From: UBA7455 sp026713185
GTDB taxonomy: Bacteria; Pseudomonadota; Gammaproteobacteria; Pseudomonadales; Azotimanducaceae
Direction: 5' to 3'
Assembly: GCA_963665785.1 (NCBI GenBank)
Contig: OY762456.1
Span: forward strand, 2,108,001 to 2,172,000
Length of the DNA stretch: 64,000 nucleotides
A program made the position numbers and the translations under genes. Below, piece after piece: positions 35,077 to 44,377 of the stretch. Positions within the stretch are counted from its first letter, which is position 1. The number at the start of each line of letters is the position of its first letter. The notes beneath the pieces are model-generated. The model had not been told where the DNA came from, did not search any database, and worked only from the letters and a program-made list of their open reading frames with translations.

Positions 35077-36369
35077 ATGAAACTCCTCGCTCTGGGCGAT
35101 ATACATCTGGGCCGACGTCCTTCACGCCTGCCGGAAGAGTTAGCCGATCGAGCTGCAGATTTCTGCCCTGCAAAGGCCTTGCAACTTACCGTAGACGCAG
35201 CCATCGAGAATGACGTTGATGCAGTTTTGTTTGCGGGTGATGTTGTCGAAAGCGAAGACGACTATTTTGAGGCTTTACGTGAGCTTCAAACCAATGTTGA
35301 CAGACTGACCAAGGCTGAGATCCAGGTCATTGCGGTAGCGGGCAATCATGACGTGAATGTATTGCCGCGCCTTGCCGACCTGTTCAAGGATATCTCCGGT
35401 TTTCGACTACTTGGACGGGGTGGGCAGTGGGAATCCCATACAATAAAGGCAGAAGATGCAACAGTACATCTATGGGGCTGGTCTTTCCCGGAGAAACGCG
35501 TCACTTCAAGCCCATTGACAGGCTGGACCTTTGAACGGAACCCCGGTATTAACCTGGGACTGCTGCACTGTGACCGTGACCAGCATGCGAGTCCATATGC
35601 GCCCGTTATGAGCCGTGAGTTCCCTGCTACAGGTCTTGATGGTTGGTTATTGGGACACATACACAAGCCGGACAACCTGACGCCTGATGATCTCAATGGT
35701 TATCTCGGCTGCCTCTCCGGCATGGACCCGGGCGAATCAGGTGCACGTGGACCATGGTTGGTAAAGATTGCCGAAGGACGCATTACAGAGGTTGAACAGT
35801 GGCCCCTGGCCCCGGTGCGCTGGGAGTCCCTGCAAGTTGATCTCAGCGACATGGCTGATGTCTTTGAATTGGAAAATATACTGATTACATCGACTTCAGA
35901 ATTCGACCGGCAGTTCTCGGACGCCCGGTGGACACCCGAAATTATTGGACTCAGGGTGACCTACACTGGACGTACTCACCTTGGTAACGAAGTGCGCAAC
36001 AGACTAAGTACGATGGAACGGCAATCACTCTTTTTTGAAGTCAATGGAAGACATTACTTTGTCGAGCATCAGGAAGTACAAACCCTGCCCGATGTGTCAC
36101 TGGCGCATCTTGCCGAACGGGATGATCTGCCTGGCCTGCTCGCGCAACGCCTCTTGCTGCTTGATCAGCCAAAGGATAATGATGCCCGTATCGAAATGAT
36201 CAGGGCAGCGCAAGAACAATTTCGAAAATCTCTCGACCAGCCGGTCTGGCAGGCGCTTGATGAAGAACCCGAACTGCTTGCTGATGATCAAATAGTCAAA
36301 CGACTGAGGAACGCAGGCGAACAGGCACTCGATAAGCTGCTCGCACAACAGTCGGAGTCGGGTAAATGA
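35077..36369 (+). CDS. Metallophosphoesterase, SbcD/YhaO-like DNA repair nuclease
   Basis: 430 residues from ATG 35077. The calcineurin-type metal motifs are in order: GDIHLGR, FAGDVVES, VAGNHDVN, LLHCD and LGHIHKP. The C-terminal half, after about residue 250, is a capping/partner-binding region as in SbcD/Mre11 and YhaO. The stop overlaps the ATG of the SMC-like ATPase (ATGA), as in the sbcDC and yhaON pairs, so the two form one nuclease-ATPase complex that acts on DNA ends or structures. By its partner (see next) it is closer to YhaO than to classical SbcD. Confidence 0.9.
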   Translation: MKLLALGDIHLGRRPSRLPEELADRAADFCPAKALQLTVDAAIENDVDAVLFAGDVVESEDDYFEALRELQTNVDRLTKAEIQVIAVAGNHDVNVLPRLADLFKDISGFRLLGRGGQWESHTIKAEDATVHLWGWSFPEKRVTSSPLTGWTFERNPGINLGLLHCDRDQHASPYAPVMSREFPATGLDGWLLGHIHKPDNLTPDDLNGYLGCLSGMDPGESGARGPWLVKIAEGRITEVEQWPLAPVRWESLQVDLSDMADVFELENILITSTSEFDRQFSDARWTPEIIGLRVTYTGRTHLGNEVRNRLSTMERQSLFFEVNGRHYFVEHQEVQTLPDVSLAHLAERDDLPGLLAQRLLLLDQPKDNDARIEMIRAAQEQFRKSLDQPVWQALDEEPELLADDQIVKRLRNAGEQALDKLLAQQSESGK

Positions 36370-39300
36370 AACTCGAACGTCTCGACATCCAGCGTTTACC
36401 AGGCATTTCGGAAGGCTTTGTTGTAGAAGGCCTGAAGGATGGAATCAACCTGATTACCGGACCAAACGCCACCGGCAAGAGCAGCCTGTTGCGAGCGCTG
36501 CGCTATCTTTTACAAAAACCGCAAAGGGAAGATCCGGACGCATTGTCAATTGCGGCCGAATTCAGCAGTGGAGAAGCGCATTTCAAGGTCGCTCGCACCG
36601 GCAGACAGATTACCTGGACCCGCAATGGTGAACCCAGTCTTCGACCCGCTCTGCCAGGACCGGAACAGATCGAACGTTACCGGTTGTCAATGGAGCACCT
36701 TTTAAAGGCTGACGATGCAGATGAAGGATTGGCTACGGAACTATTACTGTCATTGCGTGGTGGTTTTGATATAGCCAGAGTGCGTATACCTCTTTCAGCC
36801 AGATTTGCACATAGCGAAGGCCGTCAATTACAGGCCGCGTCCCAGGGACTTCGTCGAATTGAGAGTGAGTCCACTGAATTAAATCTGAAACAGAAAAGAC
36901 TGCCTGCCATTGAAAATGAGATCAGAACCGCCCGCGCTGCCGAAGGGCGCGCCAAACAGATTCGCCGTGCGAAACAACTGCTGCAGGCAGTTCGTGACCG
37001 TGAACAGCTGATTACCAGACAACAAGTCTTCCCATCCAACATGGAAAAGGTGAAGGGTACGGAAATCGATCGACTGACTGATCTCAATGAACGACAGGCA
37101 AAAGTTGAAGAAGAACGCAGGCAGCATGAACAGGAGCATAGACGTGCCGAAACGCACCTGGAGGAGATTGGGCTCGCTTCATTCGAACCAGAGGCAGCCG
37201 ACATCGACATTGCCACTGTGGAAGACAAATTACGACATATCAATGAGTTACGTGGCAAACTTGATAGTGAAAGTGAAAGGCTTCTGCAATTGCAAAGCAA
37301 TGTCAGCAACGTGGAAATTCAACTGGGTGGTCTTGGCGCTCCAAAGTTGGATATTGGCAGCCTCACGCAGGTGGACGATTTCGCCGAGCCATTACTGAAG
37401 ATGCGCGCGACAAAGCGCGAACTTGAGACAAAGATCAGACTTGCCGGTAAACCACCTGACGAAAACCTGATGAAGGATTTGAACAAGGCAATCGAAGCCC
37501 TGCGTGACTGGCTGAGTGTCGTCGGCCAGGATACGGGCGCCAGGCTGATCAGGATGGTTCTGACGTTGCTGCTCATTTCTCTCGCGGCAACCATTGGTGC
37601 TGCGGTTATCACCTATTTCAATGATGCAAATTGGTCACTCGCAGGCAGTGCAGGCGCTGGTTTTTGCATGATCTGGGCAATCTGGAAAATATACAGGACT
37701 TCATTACCAGGCACGGTATCAGGAAGAAGGGACGCCGAATTTCGTTTTACTGACACGGATCTGGATGCCCCCACTTGGGAAAGAGTGGATGTACGTTCAC
37801 GCTTGAAAGAACTTGAAGACAAACTGGGTGTTCTGATTGCGCAACGCAATAGTGCTGCCGGGTCTGAACAGTGGAAGATGGAACTTGAGGAGCAGGAAAC
37901 CGGGCTTGCCGAACTGGAGACAAGGAAAACACGGTTGGCTGAAACCATTGGGTTTGACCCGACCCTGCCCGTGTCTGCAATCGATCGTTTTATTCGCTTG
38001 ACACGCGATTGGGACAAGGAGCGTGGCAACCTCGTTGACGCTGAAGGGAAAATGAAAAGCTTCAAAGAGGAGATTAATGAAACTACAAGGCAGGTTGTGG
38101 CGATACTTTCCAGGTGGCAACCGGACTTTTCACAGGCATTCACCGGTGATTTGGATCGCCTGGAGCCTGAGTTCAATGCCCTGAAGCGCCGTCTGATCTC
38201 TGCGAAGGATGAATTGGGTATTGTCGATACCGAGAAACGGATGATTGCATCTTTAAAAGATCAGTTCCGTCAGAATGCCGAAGATGTGGAAAAGGTGTAT
38301 AAAGACGCAGGTCTTGCACCCGGTCAACTTGCCGCACTGGAAGAATGTCTTGAGCGTCGCAAGGATTGGCTTGATATTCGTCAACAACTGCAGGAAGCAA
38401 AAATTAATGAAGAATTGATACGCACCGAACTCAAGGAAGAGGATGAATTATTGGCGCTGGTTGATGCCGGGGAAGAGGATTCTTTGGATGACCAACTGGG
38501 CATTTCTGAGGAGAGGGCCGGGAAGCTTGTTGCAAGGATTGACGAACGCAGTTCCATGAATGCTCAAATCGAACAGATGGAAACTCAGCATCCGCTTGAG
38601 GATGCAATCGGGGCTGTTGCCGAGGCGCGCGCCGTTCTCGTCAAACAACGTGAAGCTGCCTTGACACACAAGGCCACGGAGTTCCTGCTTGATGATGTGG
38701 AAAAGACATTCAGGTCCGAGCATCAGCCGCTGGTATTAAACAATGCACGGGATCTCTTTAGCGAAGTGACTGCGCACGCTTTTAAACTCGACCTCAGCGA
38801 GAATGGCGAATTTACCGCAATTGACACGAAGCAGAATGCACATCGAAGCCTGGAAGAGCTGTCAACCGGAACACGCATGCAACTCCTCCTGGCAGTTCGC
38901 ATGGCCTGGATGCGCGGGCAGGAACAAACAGGTGAAACACTGCCGGTTTTTCTCGACGAAGCACTGACGACCAGCGATGAAGAACGATTTACTGTGATGG
39001 CAAGGAGTTTGGATACCCTGACTAAAAAAGATGGCATTCAAGTCATTTATTTGTCCGCAAGACAACATGAACAAGACCTGTGGCGACATGCAATAGGCAT
39101 GAGCCCCCATCTTATTGATCTTGCTGAAGTTCGATCCATTCCATCCACCCTGCCGCCTGTAATCGAGATTCCCCCACGGCAACCAATCCCTGCGCCCGGA
39201 AAAAGCGCAGAGGAATACGCCAGGGTGCTCGGTGTGCCAGGGATTGATCCATACCGTGAAGCCGGCGAAATTCATCTCTTCCATCTGTTGCGGGATGACC

Positions 39301-39821
39301 TGACATTGTTGCATTCTTTCATGGAAATCTGGCGTGTTGATGCCATTGGACCGTTTGCGACACTCCTGGATCAGAATACGTCCTCAGTTCTGTTTGAGGA
39401 CCCTGGTAAAAAAGCAATACTCAAGCTTCGTTGCCATGCCACCGAAGCCTGGGTTCAGGCCTGGCGGCAGGGACGCGGCCGCCAGATAGGTCGTATAGAA
39501 CTTGAGCAATCGGGTGCTTTCTCATACACGTTTATTGATAAAGGCGCCGAACTTGCCGCATCCTCTTCTGTGGCCGGCAACGCACAGAACTTTTTACAGG
39601 CGCTGCGTGACAAGGGAATCAGAGGATTCCACAAGAGCCGTATTGAAAATCTCGAATCCTGGTTTGAAGAGAATGGATACACCGACAAGAGACCCAGGCT
39701 TACTGCTGATGAGCGTCGCAATCAGGTATTACTGGTAACAGACATCCAGAATGACATTGAACTCAATGACATCAGTATGTTGATCACCTGGCTCGAGTCG
39801 GCACTTCCATCGGAGGATTGA
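36366..39821 (+). CDS. SMC-like AAA ATPase (YhaN/SbcC type) with central membrane segments
   Basis: 1151 residues. The N-terminal ABC half has Walker A GPNATGKSS (residues 32-40). Long coiled coils follow (residues about 165-400 and 450-800), broken by two hydrophobic helices (about 396-445, MVLTLLLISLAATIGAAVI and AGAGFCMIWAIWKIY), as known for YhaN. The C-terminal ABC half has the signature ELSTGTRMQLLLAVRMAW and Walker B LPVFLDEAL. After it, about 210 residues (from HLIDLAEVRSI) form an extra domain not usual in SbcC/YhaN. With the phosphoesterase it should form a membrane-linked DNA-end processing complex. Confidence 0.88.
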   Translation: MKLERLDIQRLPGISEGFVVEGLKDGINLITGPNATGKSSLLRALRYLLQKPQREDPDALSIAAEFSSGEAHFKVARTGRQITWTRNGEPSLRPALPGPEQIERYRLSMEHLLKADDADEGLATELLLSLRGGFDIARVRIPLSARFAHSEGRQLQAASQGLRRIESESTELNLKQKRLPAIENEIRTARAAEGRAKQIRRAKQLLQAVRDREQLITRQQVFPSNMEKVKGTEIDRLTDLNERQAKVEEERRQHEQEHRRAETHLEEIGLASFEPEAADIDIATVEDKLRHINELRGKLDSESERLLQLQSNVSNVEIQLGGLGAPKLDIGSLTQVDDFAEPLLKMRATKRELETKIRLAGKPPDENLMKDLNKAIEALRDWLSVVGQDTGARLIRMVLTLLLISLAATIGAAVITYFNDANWSLAGSAGAGFCMIWAIWKIYRTSLPGTVSGRRDAEFRFTDTDLDAPTWERVDVRSRLKELEDKLGVLIAQRNSAAGSEQWKMELEEQETGLAELETRKTRLAETIGFDPTLPVSAIDRFIRLTRDWDKERGNLVDAEGKMKSFKEEINETTRQVVAILSRWQPDFSQAFTGDLDRLEPEFNALKRRLISAKDELGIVDTEKRMIASLKDQFRQNAEDVEKVYKDAGLAPGQLAALEECLERRKDWLDIRQQLQEAKINEELIRTELKEEDELLALVDAGEEDSLDDQLGISEERAGKLVARIDERSSMNAQIEQMETQHPLEDAIGAVAEARAVLVKQREAALTHKATEFLLDDVEKTFRSEHQPLVLNNARDLFSEVTAHAFKLDLSENGEFTAIDTKQNAHRSLEELSTGTRMQLLLAVRMAWMRGQEQTGETLPVFLDEALTTSDEERFTVMARSLDTLTKKDGIQVIYLSARQHEQDLWRHAIGMSPHLIDLAEVRSIPSTLPPVIEIPPRQPIPAPGKSAEEYARVLGVPGIDPYREAGEIHLFHLLRDDLTLLHSFMEIWRVDAIGPFATLLDQNTSSVLFEDPGKKAILKLRCHATEAWVQAWRQGRGRQIGRIELEQSGAFSYTFIDKGAELAASSSVAGNAQNFLQALRDKGIRGFHKSRIENLESWFEENGYTDKRPRLTADERRNQVLLVTDIQNDIELNDISMLITWLESALPSED

Positions 39822-39860
39822 AGGCTAATGCATACAAACAGACACTATTCCCGACATACA

Positions 39861-40007
39861 GCAGATGGCTTTGGGGCATTCGTTTGCTCCAGCATAATGT
39901 CGGAGCGCCGAGTTGGAGGAGCAAGACTACAGGCTTGCGGGGGAGACGAGGGAATCCGGGAGGGACGCGCAGACGCTGGAGCAAATGAATGCCCCAAAGC
40001 CATCTGC
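39861..40007. repeat. 147-base element with 33-base terminal inverted repeats
   Basis: Positions 39861-39893 (GCAGATGGCTTTGGGGCATT onward) are the reverse complement of 39975-40007 with one mismatch. The 81 bases between are purine-rich (GGAGGAGC, GGGGGAGACGAGGG). Open frames through it are artefacts. It looks like a miniature inverted-repeat element or the gene of a long structured RNA. It occupies most of the 359-base gap 39822-40180, which has no protein gene; the rest holds only the ribosome site AAGGA before 40181. Confidence 0.8.
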
Positions 40008-40180
40008 GGACACACTCGTTAATGAAACAAGCTTCATCAAACATGACGAAGAAAATCCAGGTAAGTCGGCCAGTTTGCTGCGCGACAGCGGCAGGACGAG
40101 ATTTTGGCCCCCTGAAGGCTCCTTGAGATGCTTCCTTATCGATCCTGGATATGTTGGTCTCTATATTGTAAGGAACAGAT

Positions 40181-41089
40181 ATGACGATCGGTCTTGGGCT
40201 TGGCATTTCGAGGTTCCCTTTTGACAGTGCCAGAAGTTACTGGCAGTGGGTTGAGTTATGCGAACGGGGACAGGTTGATTCCATCTGGCAGACTGATCGC
40301 CTGGTGTCGAAGGAACCGATGCTTGAGTGCATCGCATCCATGGCGGCGCTGGCAGGTGCTACCGAGGAAATCAGGTTTGGCATGAACGTGGCATCAATCG
40401 CTCTGCGCGACCCTCTGCTGACCGCAAAGCAACTGGCAACGATTGATGTCCTGAGTAACGGTCGGGTTTTACCCGCATTTGGTTTAGGCAGCGGCTTCAG
40501 TATGGATTACCAGGCAACAGGAATTCCGACCAGACGTCGTGGCAAACGTGCGGATGAAGCTCTGGAACTGGTGCAAAGACTCTGGCAGGAAGAAGATGTC
40601 TGCTTTGACGGTGAGTTCTTCCAATATGTGAATGCTACGATCTCACCACGGCCGGTGAATGCCAAAATTCCCCTGTGGATTGGAGGGTCCAGCGAAGCAG
40701 CCATGAAGAGAACAGCAAAATATGGTACCGGTTGGCTGGGTGGTATCGACACACCGGGGCAGGCCGCGGTGATGGTGAAAGGTATTAAACAGGCTTTGCA
40801 GGATACCCATAGGGAGATTGATGACGACCATTATGGCGCGTCGTTTTCCTTTCGTTTTGGTCATAAGGAAGATGAGGCGGTGAAAAAAGCCGTCAGAGGA
40901 TTGAAGGCGCGAGTCCGGGATCCGGAACAGTATATGGTATCCGGTGATGCCGGTGACATCATTGATCGTATCAATGAATATATCAAAGCGGGATGCTCAA
41001 AATTTGTCATGCTGCCGATTGCCCGTGGTCACCAGGAAATGATACAGCAGACCCGCCTGTTCATTGAAGAAATCCTCCCGGAATTCTGA
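40181..41089 (+). CDS. LLM-class flavin-dependent oxidoreductase
   Basis: 302 residues of the bacterial-luciferase-like TIM-barrel family, using reduced FMN or F420. Family features are IWQTDRLVSKEPM, the strand FGMNVASIALRDPLLTAKQL, RVLPAFGLGSG, LWIGGSSEAAMKRTAKYGTGW and the C-terminal SGDAGDIIDRI. AAGGA lies upstream of ATG. Substrate unknown. It is convergent with the crotonase/Rieske/ligase cluster, which could supply an acyl-CoA pathway, but a functional link is speculative. Confidence 0.88.
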   Translation: MTIGLGLGISRFPFDSARSYWQWVELCERGQVDSIWQTDRLVSKEPMLECIASMAALAGATEEIRFGMNVASIALRDPLLTAKQLATIDVLSNGRVLPAFGLGSGFSMDYQATGIPTRRRGKRADEALELVQRLWQEEDVCFDGEFFQYVNATISPRPVNAKIPLWIGGSSEAAMKRTAKYGTGWLGGIDTPGQAAVMVKGIKQALQDTHREIDDDHYGASFSFRFGHKEDEAVKKAVRGLKARVRDPEQYMVSGDAGDIIDRINEYIKAGCSKFVMLPIARGHQEMIQQTRLFIEEILPEF

Positions 41090-41090
41090 A

Positions 41091-41294
41091 GTGAATCCTG
41101 ATAAAAAGAAGGTGAAAACCGGAATTTTCTACAGTAAAAATCCCGTTGGGGTAGTGGTCATGTTCCGCGGGAAGGAAGTATTCCGTTACAAATCGGTCGA
41201 TGAATTTATCGAGGTACATATCAAGGCCGTCCGGGCTCTTGAAGAAAAACAGGAAGAAGAACTGGCCAGTCATTACAAAGATAATATCCAGTAA
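41091..41294 (+). CDS. Small hypothetical protein
   Basis: 67 residues from GTG 41091, one base after the oxidoreductase stop. It is a compact basic then acidic protein: GIFYSKNPVGVVVMFRGKEV reads as a beta hairpin, and the C-terminal half is a charged helix (RALEEKQEEELASHYKD). No motif or family recognised. Spacing suggests co-translation with the gene before it. Confidence 0.5.
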   Translation: MNPDKKKVKTGIFYSKNPVGVVVMFRGKEVFRYKSVDEFIEVHIKAVRALEEKQEEELASHYKDNIQ

Positions 41295-41355
41295 TAACAA
41301 CAGGAATTCGTTGAGTTTATTCTTAAAGGAAATGGAAATTGGTCAACACAGCCGG

Positions 41356-42174
41356 TCAGTCCGGGTCGACGAATTGAGGAACTCTTTCTTCAAAGTTTGA
41401 TGTTACGGCTTCTACCTGATTGGTCCTGCCAATGAGCCGTCTTTGCAGTTTTTCCTCCAGCGCCAGCCCGGTATCACGGTCTGCATGCCAGGCATCCTCT
41501 AACAACTGTTTCCCAAGGCGGATGGCGCTAGGTGATTTTGCTGCGATGGTTTCTGCCATAGCCAAAGCAGATTCCAGTGGAGAGTCGCTGACCTGGGTGA
41601 CTATGCCGAGTTGTGCTGCTTCCGCACCATCAAAAATACGCCCGGTAAAAGTCAGTTCCTTTGCGATATCCAGTCGAACGACATCTCTTAATGTCTGGGT
41701 AAGGCTGCAGTCCGGGATAAGCCCCCACTTTATTTCCATCACCGAAAAGCGGGCGTCCGGAGCTGCAATGCGAATATCGGCGCCCATAGCGATTTGAAAC
41801 CCACCACCGAATGCAACACCATGTATGGCAGCAATCACAGGTACGGGTATGTATTTCCATACCATACCTGGTTGTTGAAATGAATTGCCTGGCGTTCTTG
41901 AGGTAGACTTTTTTTCAAAATTTACCTGTTGATCCTGAGACTCACCCGTCATTCCCTGGAACCCGGAAAAATCCAGTCCTGCACAAAAACCGCGTCCATT
42001 ACCGGAAACGACGACGGCGCGTACAGATTTGTCGTCCATCAGTGATTCACCTGCTTCGGTGATCGCATCAAACATTCTGACTGAAAGTGCATTGTACTTC
42101 TCAGCACGATTGAAGCGTATATCGGCGACGCCGTTTGCGTTGATATCCACGGTGACTAATTCGGTCATATCCAT
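41356..42174 (-). CDS. Enoyl-CoA hydratase/isomerase (crotonase) family
   Basis: 272 residues; ATG 42168 would give 270. The oxyanion-hole motifs are GNGRGFCAGLDFSGF and HGVAFGGGFQIAMGADIR, and EIKWGLIPDCSLTQTL covers the position of the second catalytic residue, where Asp/Cys is seen rather than the hydratase Glu. An insertion of polar residues after the first motif (GESQDQQVNFEKK) recalls peroxisomal-type isomerases. It is the last gene of the minus-strand unit VOC-YbjQ-ligase-Rieske-crotonase. It probably acts on an unsaturated acyl-CoA. Confidence 0.9.
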   Translation of the reverse strand: MDMTELVTVDINANGVADIRFNRAEKYNALSVRMFDAITEAGESLMDDKSVRAVVVSGNGRGFCAGLDFSGFQGMTGESQDQQVNFEKKSTSRTPGNSFQQPGMVWKYIPVPVIAAIHGVAFGGGFQIAMGADIRIAAPDARFSVMEIKWGLIPDCSLTQTLRDVVRLDIAKELTFTGRIFDGAEAAQLGIVTQVSDSPLESALAMAETIAAKSPSAIRLGKQLLEDAWHADRDTGLALEEKLQRRLIGRTNQVEAVTSNFEERVPQFVDPD

Positions 42175-42247
42175 TACCCCTTATAATTTTGCGCACTACA
42201 TCACGAATATCGATAGTCGTCAATCCGGCTATCGGGCGCCATAAAAA

Positions 42248-42562
42248 TCAACTGTTGACAGCGATGGCGACGGTATCTGACGTAACCTTGACTGGGTAGG
42301 TTTTAAGATCTTCCCAGGCAGGCGGCGCGGTCACAGCGCCATCACTGAGTCTGAATTCCGCACCATGGTATGGACAGGTAATGCACCCATTGTGCAACAT
42401 TCCGCCTTCAAGAGCGTACATTTCGTGACTGCAGAAGTAGGCAATGGCATAAAATTTGTCCTGATGCCGACACAAAAGAATATCCTCGCCGTTCAGTTGC
42501 ACGTACATCTGTCCATCATTTTCAAGTTCGGATGTAGCCGCAACTACATGGAATTCAGTCAT
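42248..42562 (-). CDS. Rieske [2Fe-2S] ferredoxin-like protein
   Basis: 104 residues, a single Rieske domain. The cluster ligands are in FCSHEMYAL (Cys-x-His) and CPYHGAEF (Cys-x2-His) at the standard spacing. The protein is soluble and has no signal peptide, like the ferredoxin component of oxygenases or the small subunit of nitrite-reductase-like systems. It lies 36 bases after the acyl-CoA ligase, so it is probably part of the same pathway. The electron acceptor is unknown. Confidence 0.92.
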   Translation of the reverse strand: MTEFHVVAATSELENDGQMYVQLNGEDILLCRHQDKFYAIAYFCSHEMYALEGGMLHNGCITCPYHGAEFRLSDGAVTAPPAWEDLKTYPVKVTSDTVAIAVNS

Positions 42563-42598
42563 GATTTATCCAGGTGTGTATCAAAGCAGGAAGGTTTA

Positions 42599-44296
42599 TC
42601 AGATCGCACGTAAATCCGGCAGCTTGTAATGTCGGGCTTCCAGGTCACTGCGAATCGTTTTCTTGTCTATTTTCCCCGTCGATGTCAGCGGTATTTCATC
42701 TACAAAAATGATTTCGTCAGGTAACTGCCATCGGGCAAACATCTGTACACAGTGTTTCAGAATCAGTTCTTCGTTGATCCTGGAATCTTTTGCCGGGATC
42801 ACCAGCGCCACGGGACGTTCATCCCACTTTGGATGCGGTTGAGCGACTACAGCAGCCTGTCTTACGCCTTCCAGGGACATGATATGGTTTTCAAGATCAA
42901 CTGATGATATCCATTCTCCGCCGGACTTGATCAGGTCCTTGGACCGGTCTGCGATGATGACGTATTCTTCCTGATCGATTTTTGCAACATCTCCGGTAAT
43001 CAGCCAGTCCCCGTGAAATTTCTCTGGTTGTGGATCATTAAAATATTCCGAGCAGATCCAGGGCCCGCGGATCAGCAGTTCTCCAACGTTCTCGCCATCA
43101 TGTTGTAGAGGACTCCAGTTTTCATCAAAAATTTCGATCTCCAAACCCGGCATAAGCAGTCCGGCTTTGGCGATATTTTCGAATTGCTGATCTTCCGTGA
43201 GGTGCATGTGCGACCGTTTGGCTACTTTCCTCGACAGGGTTCCAAGTGGATTGGTTTCTGTCATACCCCAGCCCTGGATCATTTCTATACCCAGGGTATC
43301 CCAGTACCATCGCATCATGGCAACTGGTGGTGCGGAACCTCCGCAGGTCAATCTTGTCAGCCTGGATAGATCAAATTTATCCGGGTTTCCTTCAATAAAG
43401 GATTTAACACCCTGCCAGATTGTAGGCACCCCGGCGGAAATAGAGACTTCTTCTTCTGCCATCAATTTTACCAGGCGGGCTGGGTCCATAAATCGATGCG
43501 GCATAACCTGCTTGCAACCCAGCATGGAAGCGGTAAAGGGCAATCCCCAACCCATGGCGTGGAACATGGGTACGATACCGCATACGGAATCAAGGGAAGA
43601 CAGATTCATGGAATCGGTCATGGCCTGGGTTACAGTGTGCAGGTAGGTCGATCTGTTGGTATACATCACTCCTTTTGGTTTACCTGTAGTTCCACTGGTA
43701 TAGCAGAGTCCCATGGGTGAGTTTTCATCGATCTCCGGCCAGCTGTATTCTGTCGGTTTGCCAACGATAAAGTCTTCGTAATCCACGGTGTGGATTTGAG
43801 TATTATTAAACCGTGTATTTTCAAAACGTGTATTTTCATAATGTGTATTTCCAAAAGAAGCCTCGCTGTTGTCTTCCTGTCGACAAATAACCAACAATTC
43901 CACAGATGGAATCTTTTCAAGAAAAGGTATCAGCAGGGGTAGCAAATCTTCATCGGCAAAGATGATCCGGTCCTGTGCATGATTGATGATGTATTCAAGG
44001 TCCACCGGACTGAGACGGATATTGAGGGGATGGAGAACAGACCCCATGGATGTTACGGCCTGGTAGAGTTCCAGATGACGAAAATTATTCCACATGAAAC
44101 TGGCGACACGATCACCTGTCCTTATATTGTGTTCATGCAACGCTCCTGCGAGTTGATTGGCGCGTTCCCAGGTGATTTGCAAGGTCTGCCGATGGGTACC
44201 GTTTTCCTGCAGGGTGACTATTTCTTCGTTGGGGTCAAGTTTGGCGCCGCGGCCCAGAATTCGGGACATCAACAATGGTGTTTGTTGCATAGTCAT
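42599..44296 (-). CDS. Fatty-acyl-CoA ligase (AMP-binding)
   Basis: 565 residues from ATG 44296, chosen because AGGAG lies about eight bases upstream. The adenylate-forming signature is YTSGTTGKPKGVMYTN, with QGWGMTETNP and GELLIRGPWICSEYF, then IADRSKDLIKSGGEWIS and the C-terminal Lys in STGKIDKKTI. It activates a fatty or related acid to its CoA thioester. Residues about 150-170 hold a 5-residue tandem repeat (NTHYE/NTRFE/NTRFN), not expected in the family. It fits a CoA-ligase/Rieske/crotonase degradation unit. Confidence 0.92.
   Translation of the reverse strand: MTMQQTPLLMSRILGRGAKLDPNEEIVTLQENGTHRQTLQITWERANQLAGALHEHNIRTGDRVASFMWNNFRHLELYQAVTSMGSVLHPLNIRLSPVDLEYIINHAQDRIIFADEDLLPLLIPFLEKIPSVELLVICRQEDNSEASFGNTHYENTRFENTRFNNTQIHTVDYEDFIVGKPTEYSWPEIDENSPMGLCYTSGTTGKPKGVMYTNRSTYLHTVTQAMTDSMNLSSLDSVCGIVPMFHAMGWGLPFTASMLGCKQVMPHRFMDPARLVKLMAEEEVSISAGVPTIWQGVKSFIEGNPDKFDLSRLTRLTCGGSAPPVAMMRWYWDTLGIEMIQGWGMTETNPLGTLSRKVAKRSHMHLTEDQQFENIAKAGLLMPGLEIEIFDENWSPLQHDGENVGELLIRGPWICSEYFNDPQPEKFHGDWLITGDVAKIDQEEYVIIADRSKDLIKSGGEWISSVDLENHIMSLEGVRQAAVVAQPHPKWDERPVALVIPAKDSRINEELILKHCVQMFARWQLPDEIIFVDEIPLTSTGKIDKKTIRSDLEARHYKLPDLRAI
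43801..43860. repeat. 15-base tandem repeat inside the acyl-CoA ligase gene
   Basis: CGTGTATTTTCAAAA and two variants stand in tandem, with a decayed copy on one side, giving the N-T-x-x-E units of the ligase. It falls in a surface loop before the AMP-binding signature. Confidence 0.85.
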
Positions 44297-44377
44297 GTCA
44301 GTGACTCCTGACAGGTCCAAACCTGCCGGTTGGATAACCCACGGGAATCAAACAGATTGCACCCATGGTTTCGGACA

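Noticed and set aside
39784..40206. Minus-strand frame of 140 codons
   Set aside because: It runs through the 33-base inverted repeats and overlaps the end of the SMC-like gene; it is explained by the repeat element.
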